Below are positions 19,486-27,636 of a stretch of 64,000 nt of DNA, one piece after another. A program made the position numbers and the translations under genes. The notes below the pieces were generated by a model. The model worked only from the letters and a program-made list of their open reading frames with translations. It had not been told where the DNA came from and did no database searches. The stretch comes from Segatella copri (GTDB lineage: Bacteria; Bacteroidota; Bacteroidia; Bacteroidales; Bacteroidaceae). The first letter of the stretch is position 1. Every line of letters starts with the position of its first letter. Location of the stretch: the NCBI RefSeq assembly GCF_026015625.1, contig NZ_JAPDVG010000001.1, forward strand, positions 1,426,001-1,490,000, in the 5' to 3' direction.

Positions 19486-19554
19486 GGGTCAAGGCCGGCC
19501 ATTAAGCCTGATTTAAGCACCGAAAAACTTGATGACACTTAGTGACCTTGACCC
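19486..19554. repeat. GGGTCAAGG inverted repeat between DUF5675 and DUF3987 genes
   Basis: GGGTCAAGG at 19486-19494 is mirrored by CCTTGACCC at 19546-19554, with TAAG/CTTA and GTGAC-type half-sites inside. The half-sites belong to the same GGTCA/TGACC class as the arrays at 31374-31529 and 33012-33044. It may be a protein-binding site or a terminator-like structure. Confidence 0.55.
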
Positions 19555-19571
19555 TTAATAACCCCCCAAAA

Positions 19572-22076
19572 TTATATGGTAGGCGAAACTTTCTGATAAT
19601 GTCTGTCTGGCAATACGCTGATTAAGCCCTGGCGTTTCCAGTTTTTCAGCATCTGTTTCACTGATTCATGAGTGGCACTTGCCCCCTTAACAGCAACGCT
19701 CTGCTGCTCTGCCTGTTCGAAGGTGAAGGTTACGTCCAAACGTTCGAAGATGGAATCATTCTTACCCCGACGACAACGGTCCCAAGCAGATTGGCAGCAA
19801 TAATCCTTTGATGAGAAAGCCTCTTCAATACGATTACGGAAGAAGTAAAGTGCATTATCCAGCTGATAGTCAGCCAGTACATCAAAGACATTCAGCATGG
19901 TTGGTGTCTGCGTCTTTACGAGCATTCCCTTCCACAAATCAGGCGACTCCTTCAGCTGTTTCTCGGCTCCATTGAAACCATGCTTCTGAATCAGCGTTTC
20001 CAGAACCTTGCAGAGCATGATGCAGGTCATCATTCTCATCGTGGTTGGACAGATACGGAAACGCTGGCGGGCTTTCACCTTGTCGTCATTTTTCATCGTT
20101 TCCAGTCTTATCTGTTCCAGCCATTTTCTACCCTTTTCCTCCAGCTTCGGCAGCACTACCTCACCCAACATCAGCGGCAGCAGATGAGCAATCTGAATGA
20201 TGCGGTCGCGCTGACGTTCGTTCATTACATACATGTTGTCAGAAAGTGGAGTGAAGGTATTATCGGGCGTTTTTGCCACGATGATACGGCTTTGGAAGCC
20301 ATCCGTATAATTGCTTACCACTCGATAGAGCGCATCAGGCGTTCCACACATCACCACGTTCCATAACAGTCTGTCTATATGAACATTCACTGCATCCGCA
20401 CTTCTTGCTTCACGCTCATAGCTTGTTCCGTCGTAAGCCTGTCTCAACATGACTGAAAAGTCGCTCATTGCCGATTTCCACTTCTGCGCTACGGTGTCTG
20501 CTTCCGGAGTAAACGAGAAGGCGTGCTTGCCTTCTGTGTTAGCCAGTCGTTCAGCCAGATTTGCCACCGTATTGTTCAGTGTCAAGCATCTTACAGGCAG
20601 TTTCGGCTCTTCCGGCTGCTCCTTTTTGTTCTTGGCTGCACGTTTCTTGGCTCGCCATTCATCCTCCTTCTGCTGATACATTTTGTCCATTTCCTTCACT
20701 TCCGAAGTCCATGCGTCAATCACGGGGTCAATACTACCCTTGCCAGATGCAAAATCTCCGGCGATGTAGGAGATGAGGTTCAGCGAGTTCATCTTGCCGT
20801 GAACGGAAACCTTCACGCCCGTTGCGAGCATTCCGATGGCAGGACAGATGGCTGTGATTACAGGCAGTGCCAGTGCCGGACCCACTGCGCTGATAGAGTC
20901 ACGAATGCCTTGCGGCAACTTAGGCAGCGCATTATAATAGAACAGATCGTCCTTAGCGTTAGCCTCGTCCAGCGCATTGACCAGCGCCTCATTGTCAGCC
21001 GCCGAACCACCACCCGCATTTCCCTGCTTCATTCGTTCCTGACGGATGGCAGAGAGCACATCCTTCAGTCGCTTAGGCATTTGCGTGATTTTCTCGTTCA
21101 GTGCCGAGTTGATGCAAGCCATCTTTTCCTGTTCTGGAAACCCATCGTAGCAGGGAATAATCTGAGCCAGCAGATTGCGGTCAAAACCACAGATGTGGCG
21201 CAGGTTCACAGCCAGCTCAAAGGTCAGCGTATTGCGGTTAGAGCGCATCGGCTCCTGCCCATCATTATACAGTTGCCACCACTTCTTAATGATTTCTCCA
21301 TAAGGAATCCCGAGATAATTGTCCTGAGAGACGGAGGGAGTCGAAGCGGATGAAGCAGAAGCGGATGAAGCAGCAGAAGTAGAAATTCTCGAATTCTTAA
21401 ATTCCTGACCCTTAAAAACCCCTTGAGAATCCTTCTTGAATTCTTCCTTCCAGGGCTCATAATGCTTGTTTGCCTTGTGCGCCCCTTCCGGCAGTTCCTC
21501 CTGTCCGTATCTTTCACGCTCTTCCAGGACTTTCCCTTCAGCTGCCACGGCAGCCTCATCGTATTCATCCTTGAAGAGTCGTGGCGAAAGGAAGAGCAAA
21601 TCTTCGCCATCCGATGTGGTAGTGAAATAAACCCTGTTAATGTCGTGAGCCGAAGTATCCATTTCGCACTTGAGCATCGTAGCAATTCGTACCTGATTCT
21701 CCAGAACCGTCTTGCCCTTTTCGCGTTCAAAAACCGCATGTCCGCCCTGTCTTGCACTACGTTCCAGCATCAGCAGTCCGTACTTGTCCGGTTCTTTCAG
21801 CAGCAGCTTGGCAGCCTTGGCAAAAGCCTCCGGCTCATCCATATCAAACCCGAAAGCACCGCTTGGCAGTTTCATTCCCTTCACCACCCCTTGCGGATAA
21901 TGGCCGGAATAATTAAACTGCACCAGTCTCCGTTTCGCAGCATCGTTTCCGGCACGAGCCAGACGAAGATTCGCCTTCTGCTCATTGCTTCCACGCAGCT
22001 GCTTATACTCCTCTTCCGAGGTGATGGAGCGGGCAACCTTGTGTCCGTTCTCCACCTTTATTAAATAACAACTCAT
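19572..22076 (-). CDS. VirE-N/DUF3987 protein: primase-like domain plus P-loop ATPase
   Basis: 834 residues. The N-terminal ~200 residues resemble the BT4734/VirE N-terminal domain (primase-like): FGFDMDEPEAFAK with a DxD pair and RVYFTTTSDGEDLLFLSPRLF. A linker rich in Ser/Ala follows (~245-265). The DUF3987 part (~270-780) has a degenerate Walker A GDFASGKGS (~441) and reads as a RepA/DnaB-like ATPase. Together this is the layout of a plasmid- or phage-type replication protein. The C-terminus (GASATHESVKQMLKNWKRQGLISVLPD) looks like a winged helix. No biochemical role is established for the family. Confidence 0.8.
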   Translation of the reverse strand: MSCYLIKVENGHKVARSITSEEEYKQLRGSNEQKANLRLARAGNDAAKRRLVQFNYSGHYPQGVVKGMKLPSGAFGFDMDEPEAFAKAAKLLLKEPDKYGLLMLERSARQGGHAVFEREKGKTVLENQVRIATMLKCEMDTSAHDINRVYFTTTSDGEDLLFLSPRLFKDEYDEAAVAAEGKVLEERERYGQEELPEGAHKANKHYEPWKEEFKKDSQGVFKGQEFKNSRISTSAASSASASSASTPSVSQDNYLGIPYGEIIKKWWQLYNDGQEPMRSNRNTLTFELAVNLRHICGFDRNLLAQIIPCYDGFPEQEKMACINSALNEKITQMPKRLKDVLSAIRQERMKQGNAGGGSAADNEALVNALDEANAKDDLFYYNALPKLPQGIRDSISAVGPALALPVITAICPAIGMLATGVKVSVHGKMNSLNLISYIAGDFASGKGSIDPVIDAWTSEVKEMDKMYQQKEDEWRAKKRAAKNKKEQPEEPKLPVRCLTLNNTVANLAERLANTEGKHAFSFTPEADTVAQKWKSAMSDFSVMLRQAYDGTSYEREARSADAVNVHIDRLLWNVVMCGTPDALYRVVSNYTDGFQSRIIVAKTPDNTFTPLSDNMYVMNERQRDRIIQIAHLLPLMLGEVVLPKLEEKGRKWLEQIRLETMKNDDKVKARQRFRICPTTMRMMTCIMLCKVLETLIQKHGFNGAEKQLKESPDLWKGMLVKTQTPTMLNVFDVLADYQLDNALYFFRNRIEEAFSSKDYCCQSAWDRCRRGKNDSIFERLDVTFTFEQAEQQSVAVKGASATHESVKQMLKNWKRQGLISVLPDRHYQKVSPTI

Positions 22077-22117
22077 CTATCTGTTTCTACTTATCGTTTT
22101 AAGTTGAATACAAAATC

Positions 22118-22537
22118 CTAATGTTTCAGTTGGTAATCCACTACCGCCTCAGCCCCTTCTTCAGCCTCAACAGCCAGCGTTTGGGAGATGTTGATTCCCT
22201 CATGACAGAACACCTTCAAGGTAAGCTGAACAGCACCGTCCTTGGTCTTGCTCACACGACCATGCGCCAGTTTCTTAATCAGTTCCGACTGAGTTCTGAG
22301 GCGGTGCTGAACCACGAAATCAAATGTTCCGTCAGGCATTTGCTGAGCCACGCCCATCGAACGGAATCGAGGAACCTTGTTCACCCCCGATTCCTGAGGA
22401 CTGAAGAGGAAATACTGCTTAGCATCATAGTAAGCCATTCCACCCAACTGCACATGCTGGCAGTCATTATTATTCACCTGCTGGTTCTGAACATTATTCT
22501 GAGTATTGTTCTGAACCTTGTTTACTTTCTTAACCAT
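22118..22537 (-). CDS. Uncharacterised protein of the DUF3987 module
   Basis: 139 residues. The first ~25 residues are Asn/Gln-rich and basic (KKVNKVQNNTQNN), probably disordered. The remainder is beta-rich, with FDFVVQHRLRTQSELIKKLAHGRVSKTKDGAVQLTLKVF suggesting a small nucleic-acid- or protein-binding domain. I do not recognise a family. It lies 41 bp upstream of the DUF3987 gene on the same strand and probably shares its transcript from the promoter at 23038. Confidence 0.6.
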   Translation of the reverse strand: MVKKVNKVQNNTQNNVQNQQVNNNDCQHVQLGGMAYYDAKQYFLFSPQESGVNKVPRFRSMGVAQQMPDGTFDFVVQHRLRTQSELIKKLAHGRVSKTKDGAVQLTLKVFCHEGINISQTLAVEAEEGAEAVVDYQLKH

Positions 22538-22684
22538 AATCTGAATTGAATTTTAGGAGAAGAAACATCCGGATTGTTGCGCGCTTTACCATGGAAAATC
22601 CTCCTCAGTTTCAACTCAGTAAATAACTAAGAATCTCCGCAATAAGTCTCCAAGCGAAGCCTCCCTTTTTACCTTTTTACTTTT

Positions 22685-22966
22685 TTACCCTTTTACTTTT
22701 TCAATGTCCGTAACCAGGATATCCTGATAAACCTGACCATTGTGCTCATGGGTAGTGAACCGGAGCGTTACCGCCACTAGCTCGCCAGCCGCATACTTAC
22801 ACTGAGCCATATTGCCCAACATTGCCGCAGCGTACTGGTTCTCATACTTGCCGCCCATCTCCTGGAGAACGATGTTGCATTTCATCATCTGTCCGTTCTC
22901 ACTTTTCTGACTCTGCACAGCGAAGGTCTCGCCCTGCTGCACCACTCTCATAATCTGAGTATACAT
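22685..22966 (-). CDS. Small OB-fold-like protein (DUF3127-like by eye)
   Basis: 93 residues, beta-rich. The pattern of strands ending in VTLRFTTHEHNGQVYQDILVTDIEKV resembles the small single-stranded-DNA-binding-like DUF3127 proteins of Bacteroidetes. Similarity is by eye and the family name is tentative. It is the first gene after the TATCTTTG promoter at 23038-23045 and leads the 139-residue gene and the DUF3987 gene. An OB-fold partner would fit a replication module. Confidence 0.55.
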   Translation of the reverse strand: MYTQIMRVVQQGETFAVQSQKSENGQMMKCNIVLQEMGGKYENQYAAAMLGNMAQCKYAAGELVAVTLRFTTHEHNGQVYQDILVTDIEKVKG

Positions 22967-23037
22967 ATTATATAATTGTACGAAGAGGTTTCAAGAGCAC
23001 CAAACCATTTCAGCGTTGTCTTGTTTCTTCGACGCTG

Positions 23038-23045
23038 CAAAGATA
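23038..23045 (-). promoter_or_regulatory. -7 element of the DUF3987 module
   Basis: TATCTTTG followed by CA on the minus strand, 72 bp upstream of the 93-residue gene. Four GGGGAT repeats (23095-23145) lie 50-100 bp further upstream. Confidence 0.65.
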
Positions 23046-23094
23046 TAATGATTTCCAAACGTAAAAGCAAAAAAAATCCTCCACGAATCCGTTT

Positions 23095-23150
23095 GGGGGA
23101 TGTGGGGGATATAGTTTATATTTTTAGGGGATACTATTGGGGGATACTAT
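23095..23150. repeat. Four GGGGAT repeats upstream of the DUF3987-module promoter
   Basis: GGGGAT-containing units start at 23095, 23104, 23127 and 23139; the last two extend to GGGGATACTAT. They lie from the 3' end of the 372-residue gene to ~50 bp before the -7 element, a position suited to regulator binding. Confidence 0.55.
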
Positions 23151-24265
23151 CTGAACTTTTCCACTCTTTTTGTATTTATCACCGTTCCCGGCTTAGCATA
23201 CTTGGCGTCTTGAAATTCATCATCCAACTTGTCAGCAATCTCTCTGTAAATGTCACAACATTGTGGCGCATCACAATCAGCAAGTGTCCATTCATTATAG
23301 TCATTTTGCTTGAAATAAGAATTTATCTCATGAAAATCGGCCGTAGAACATTTTAGTAAGGTACTGAATGCAGAATTGATCTGGTCAATGAAAAGACGCT
23401 GAGTTGACTTCTTCAGCCAATTCTTGTTAAAGAAAACCTTATAAACAATAAACCAATGTTTCTGGGCGTTGAGCGTTTTGTCTTCGATTAAGTCTTTAAG
23501 TTTAAGCATCAGCTTGTCTACATCCACATTCTCCTTGAATGCGATGTTCTTGAATACGGCTTCAACCTTCAATCTGCTATGCTCCTTGGCAATCTGATAA
23601 GAAAGATACTTATCGAGAAAATCGTAAATATCGTTGTAGGTCTGTTCTTTCTGTTCCAGAATATAAGCAACAATCAGTTTGATATTCCTGCCATTGTTGT
23701 GAAATACCTGTCCGAATCGGCAAGCGAAAAGAATATTAGCCCGTTCTACGACAATGGTATTCTTCAGCTGGGTAGCATCAGGATAGATAAGCGCTTCATC
23801 CTGGCTGTCCTGCATGTAGATTAGCTCCAATCTCTCCTCATTTTCCTCACGATAACGTTTCAGTACCTTCCGGAACAGGTCTTCGTAATAGGTTTCACTG
23901 ATGAAGGATTGCCTGAAACCATGAAATCCCTCATCAAGCATGAGGATGATGTCATTGATCATTTTGCGCATTTCTTCTCCTTCATAGTCTTTATAGTTGG
24001 TAAGCATAGGTTCCAATTCTATCTTAACCTGATAGAATCGCTCTTTCTTATCATCCAGCAAAGACCATGCAATATTTTCTTTCAACAAATTCAGTAAATC
24101 GAAAATATCTCTCACATAATTACGCAAGATTAGTTTCCAGGCTGTTATTACTTCCTCTTTGTTTGTTTCCACTTCTTCTTTGCCCAAAAGGCGAAAGCTG
24201 AATTTGAATCGGGCGGCTTTATCTTCCAGCAATGTCAGTTGCTCATCTTGTTCCTCTGTCTGCAT
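23147..24265 (-). CDS. Uncharacterised 372-residue protein downstream of hsdR
   Basis: No family recognised. The protein is rich in Lys, Glu and aromatic residues and mostly helical, without signal peptide or membrane segments. Local features are NYKDYEGEEMRKMINDIILMLDEGFHG (~95-120), a long region with IAKEHSRLKVEAVFKNIAF (~215-235) and a Cys cluster CDAPQCCDIYREIADKL near the C-terminus. It follows hsdR on the same strand after a 275-bp gap that holds a repeat-rich structured element (24306-24388). It may belong to the restriction cassette or to the DUF3987 module; neither is shown. Confidence 0.75.
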   Translation of the reverse strand: MQTEEQDEQLTLLEDKAARFKFSFRLLGKEEVETNKEEVITAWKLILRNYVRDIFDLLNLLKENIAWSLLDDKKERFYQVKIELEPMLTNYKDYEGEEMRKMINDIILMLDEGFHGFRQSFISETYYEDLFRKVLKRYREENEERLELIYMQDSQDEALIYPDATQLKNTIVVERANILFACRFGQVFHNNGRNIKLIVAYILEQKEQTYNDIYDFLDKYLSYQIAKEHSRLKVEAVFKNIAFKENVDVDKLMLKLKDLIEDKTLNAQKHWFIVYKVFFNKNWLKKSTQRLFIDQINSAFSTLLKCSTADFHEINSYFKQNDYNEWTLADCDAPQCCDIYREIADKLDDEFQDAKYAKPGTVINTKRVEKFR

Positions 24266-24305
24266 ATTACTTTTCTAGGTTTGTTTGTTATGTTGTTTAA
24301 ATAAG

Positions 24306-24388
24306 CGGCGTGGGGTTCCCTGTAAGTACCAGTATTAAGGTACCTGCAAGAACCTACGACAAGGTACAAACAAGTACTGCCCACGCCG
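24306..24388. repeat. Structured element: 9-bp stem enclosing two hairpins and five AAG(G)TACC-like repeats
   Basis: CGGCGTGGG at 24306-24314 pairs with CCCACGCCG at 24380-24388. Within it GTACC (24326-24330) pairs with GGTAC (24339-24343), and ACCT (24352-24355) with AGGT (24362-24365). The same interval holds direct repeats AAGTACC, AAGGTACC, AAGAACC, AAGGTAC, AAGTAC starting at 24324, 24337, 24348, 24361 and 24372 (spacing 13, 11, 13, 11). It lies between hsdR and the 372-residue gene. Confidence 0.6.
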
Positions 24389-24540
24389 TAGAGGAGTGGA
24401 CGCCTTGCTGTCACCTTCTTCTTGTCGTTTTTGAATTTTGCAGGTTCTAAATACTGTAGAAGTGCAGATAATCAGCGTCAATATCTATATGTTATTTTCT
24501 CTTGTTTACTTTCTGTTTCTTACTTCAAATTTTAAAGGGT

Positions 24541-27500
24541 TTATACTACGTTTTCTTCATCATCCGCCCAGTGGTCGCATTGGCGCATCACGGTTTCCAG
24601 CGCCTTTTCTGCACCCTCTGGTGGATACTTATACTTTTTGAGCAGTCGCTTCACCATCACTCGCATCTTCGCCCTGGCTGATTCCTTCCGGTTCCAGTCG
24701 ATGGTGCGGTTGCGGTGCAACACCTCCGTCAGTTCCCGGGTCAGCGCCACAAACTCCTCGTCGGAGTAAGCCTGCCGCACTCCTTCGGGCGTGGAGAGCG
24801 CATCATAGAATGCTTTCTCCTCGGGCGAAAGTCCCAGGTCGTTGCCCTCTGCCTCTGCCTGCTTCATCTGCTGAGCCATCTTCAACAGCTCCTCTATCAC
24901 TTCCTCGTTGGTGAGCAAGCCCTTCAGATAGTTGGAGAGACTCTGGCTGAGCATGTCGGAGAAGAGGTCGCTCTGAACCACGTTGGTCTTCTGCTGCTGC
25001 TTGATTTTCTCTTTCATCAGTTTGGTGAGCAGTTCCACCGCCAGGTTGCGCTCCTTCATGTTCTTCACCTCCTGGATGAAGGCGTCGTCAAAGAGCGAGA
25101 ACTCTATCTGGCGGTCGCCGAAGAGATTGATGACTCCGTCGGTCTTCACGCTCTGACGGAGCAGCTCACCGATGCGCTCGTTGATTTCATGGCGGCTGAT
25201 CTTGCCCTTCTGCGAGAGTTTGAGCATCATCACGCGCAGCGCATCCATGTAGCACACCTCCGCCTTCTGCTGCTCATCCAGAAGCGAACGGCAGAGCGTG
25301 GTGGCGTTGTGAAGCAGATTGCTGTGCTCCATGAAATTCTTCTTGCGCTGAACCATGGCTGGAGAACTCAGGAAGTTGGCTCCGCTCGTAATGGCGAGTG
25401 CCCGCTTCGAGTTGTCCTGTTCGAAGAAGCCGGAATAGTCGAAACCATGAAGCTGGTCTCGGCAGATTTCCATCTCTTCCTTCCATTTCACCAGGGCGGT
25501 CTTGGCGATGTCGGGGTCTCCAAAGCGGCGGCGGTCACGGTTGGTGTACTGCTGCATGGCACTCTTCAGCGCCTGCGCAATGCCTACGTAATCCACTATC
25601 AGTCCGCCTTCCTTGCCCGGGAACACACGGTTTACACGGGCTATTGCCTGCATCAGGTTATGACCGCTCATCGGCTTATATACGTACATGGTGGCGAGCG
25701 ACGGAACATCGAAGCCCGTGAGCCACATATCTCTTACGATGGCGATTTTCATCTCATCGTCGTTGTCCTTGAATTTTCTTGCCAGTTCCTTCTTGTAGGC
25801 TTCGTTGCCGATAATCGGCTGCCAGTCTTCGGGGTCCTGGTTCGAACCGCTCATCACCACCTTTACCTTCTCCGTCCACCCGGGGCGAAGCTCCAGCATC
25901 TTGCGGTAGATTTTGATGGCGATGCTTCGGGTCAGCGCCACGATCATTGCCTTGCCGGTGAGTTCCTGCGCACGGTTCTGCTCGTAGTGCTGGATGATGT
26001 CCTTTACCAGCGTGTCGATGGTGGCGTCTTCGCCCAGGAGTACTTCCAGCCGGCTGTGCTCCTGTTTTGCCTGCCTGATCTGCTCCTCGGTGGCTCCCTC
26101 ATCGGCCAGGTTGTCGAACTCATCGTTCAGCAGCTTCATCGTGTCTTCGTCGAGGTTCAGGTTCACCACACGGCTCTCGTAATAGACCGGACGGGTGGCT
26201 CCATCATCCACCGCCTGACTCATGTCGTAAACGTCGATGTAGTTGCCGAACACTTCCTCCGTGTCTCTGTCGCGGTCGCTGATAGGCGTTCCGGTGAAGC
26301 CGATAAATGAGGCACCTGGCAGGGCTTCTCTCATCTTCTGGCTGAATCCCTTCTTCATCGTCAGGCTCTTGTTGTCCCAGTGCTCCTCGCCGTATTGCGA
26401 GCGGTGCGCCTCGTCGGTCATCACGATGATGTTGCGGCGGGTGGAGAGTGCCGAGTCGCCTTCTTCAAACTTCTGAATGGTGGTGAAGATGATTCCCCCA
26501 CTCTTGCGGTTGCGCAGCAGATTGCCCAAGTCTTCACGGCTCTGGGCGTTCTGAGGTTCCTGACGAAGGAAGTCCTGGCAGCGGCAGAACTGACCGAAGA
26601 GCTGGTTGTCGAGGTCCTTGCGGTCGGTTACCACCACGATGGTTACTTCCGGCAGTCGCTGCACCAGCTGGTGGGCGTAGAACACCATGGAGAGGCTCTT
26701 GCCCGAACCCTGCGTGTGCCAGAACACGCCGATTTTTCCGTTGCCTTCCACTGCTGTACGGGTGCGCTGCAGGGCTTTGCCCACGGCGTAGTATTGGTGG
26801 TAGGCGGTAAGAATCTTGGCGTATTTGCCCTGGTTCTTGTCGAAGCAGATGAAGTTCTGCAGAATGTCGAGCAGTCGCTGCTGCTGGAACATGCCGAGGA
26901 AGAAGGTGCGATAGTCGGCAAAGAGGGTTGACTCGTATGAGCCGTCTATGGTCTTCCATTCCATGTAGCGTTCTAGCTTGGCGGTGATGGTTCCGGCACG
27001 AGTTTCGCTCATGTCGCTGATGACGTTGAAGGCGTTGTAGCTGAAGAGGCTTGGAATGCTCTGCTGATAGTTCTTGATCTGCTTGTAGGCATCTTCGATG
27101 GATGCATCTTCAGAAATGGCGCTTTTCAGCTCCACCACCACGAGGGGCAATCCGTTGACCATCACTACCATGTCGCAGCGCTTGTTCTTATACTCTTCCA
27201 CACGCCACTGGTTCACCACCTTGAAGAGGTTTCTTTCGGGATGGTCGAAGTCGATGAGCCTCATCAGGGCTGTTCGTTCTTCGCCATCTTCCAGGAATTC
27301 CACCTCCAGACCGTTTTGCATCCAGAGTGTAAACTGCTCGTTGTTCTGTTCTAAAGTACCGATGCTGATATTGGTGATTTGCTTGATTCCTTCATCCATT
27401 GCATCGGCTGGCAGTTCAGGATTAAGCCGTCGCATCGAGGCGACCAAATCGGCACGATAGAAAGGCTCCTTGTAGTCGCGCTCCACGTCGTAGCCACATT

Positions 27501-27585
27501 CGTACGCATAGCCCAGTTCGTCCCAGAACAGGGCAATGAGCGTCTGCTCGTATGCGTCTTCGGTGAATTTCTTGTCGTCTGCCAT
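24541..27585 (-). CDS. hsdR: Type I restriction enzyme, HsdR subunit
   Basis: 1014 residues. Motor and nuclease subunit: translocates DNA and cuts unmethylated DNA at a distance. The N-terminal PD-(D/E)xK nuclease has a conserved Asp near CDMV (~138) and ELK in LPLVVVELKS (~152-154). The helicase core has Walker A HTQGSGKSLS (~291), DEAH in IVMTDEAHRSQYG (~395), FIGFTGTP and, later, RDMWLTGFDVPSLATMYVYKPM and QAIARVNRVFPGKEGG. A helical C-terminal region that docks on HsdM2S follows from ~780. All motifs look intact. It is the last gene of the hsdM-hsdS-hsdR operon, 51 bp after hsdS. Confidence 0.96.
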   Translation of the reverse strand: MADDKKFTEDAYEQTLIALFWDELGYAYECGYDVERDYKEPFYRADLVASMRRLNPELPADAMDEGIKQITNISIGTLEQNNEQFTLWMQNGLEVEFLEDGEERTALMRLIDFDHPERNLFKVVNQWRVEEYKNKRCDMVVMVNGLPLVVVELKSAISEDASIEDAYKQIKNYQQSIPSLFSYNAFNVISDMSETRAGTITAKLERYMEWKTIDGSYESTLFADYRTFFLGMFQQQRLLDILQNFICFDKNQGKYAKILTAYHQYYAVGKALQRTRTAVEGNGKIGVFWHTQGSGKSLSMVFYAHQLVQRLPEVTIVVVTDRKDLDNQLFGQFCRCQDFLRQEPQNAQSREDLGNLLRNRKSGGIIFTTIQKFEEGDSALSTRRNIIVMTDEAHRSQYGEEHWDNKSLTMKKGFSQKMREALPGASFIGFTGTPISDRDRDTEEVFGNYIDVYDMSQAVDDGATRPVYYESRVVNLNLDEDTMKLLNDEFDNLADEGATEEQIRQAKQEHSRLEVLLGEDATIDTLVKDIIQHYEQNRAQELTGKAMIVALTRSIAIKIYRKMLELRPGWTEKVKVVMSGSNQDPEDWQPIIGNEAYKKELARKFKDNDDEMKIAIVRDMWLTGFDVPSLATMYVYKPMSGHNLMQAIARVNRVFPGKEGGLIVDYVGIAQALKSAMQQYTNRDRRRFGDPDIAKTALVKWKEEMEICRDQLHGFDYSGFFEQDNSKRALAITSGANFLSSPAMVQRKKNFMEHSNLLHNATTLCRSLLDEQQKAEVCYMDALRVMMLKLSQKGKISRHEINERIGELLRQSVKTDGVINLFGDRQIEFSLFDDAFIQEVKNMKERNLAVELLTKLMKEKIKQQQKTNVVQSDLFSDMLSQSLSNYLKGLLTNEEVIEELLKMAQQMKQAEAEGNDLGLSPEEKAFYDALSTPEGVRQAYSDEEFVALTRELTEVLHRNRTIDWNRKESARAKMRVMVKRLLKKYKYPPEGAEKALETVMRQCDHWADDEENVV

Positions 27586-27636
27586 ATTGTTAATATTTTA
27601 TATTTTTTTTCTCGTTATTTTCTTTCGTAGCTCTTC

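Noticed and set aside
24715..26310. Plus-strand open frame of 531 residues across hsdR
   Set aside because: Antisense to an intact hsdR with all motifs; no recognisable domain or promoter.
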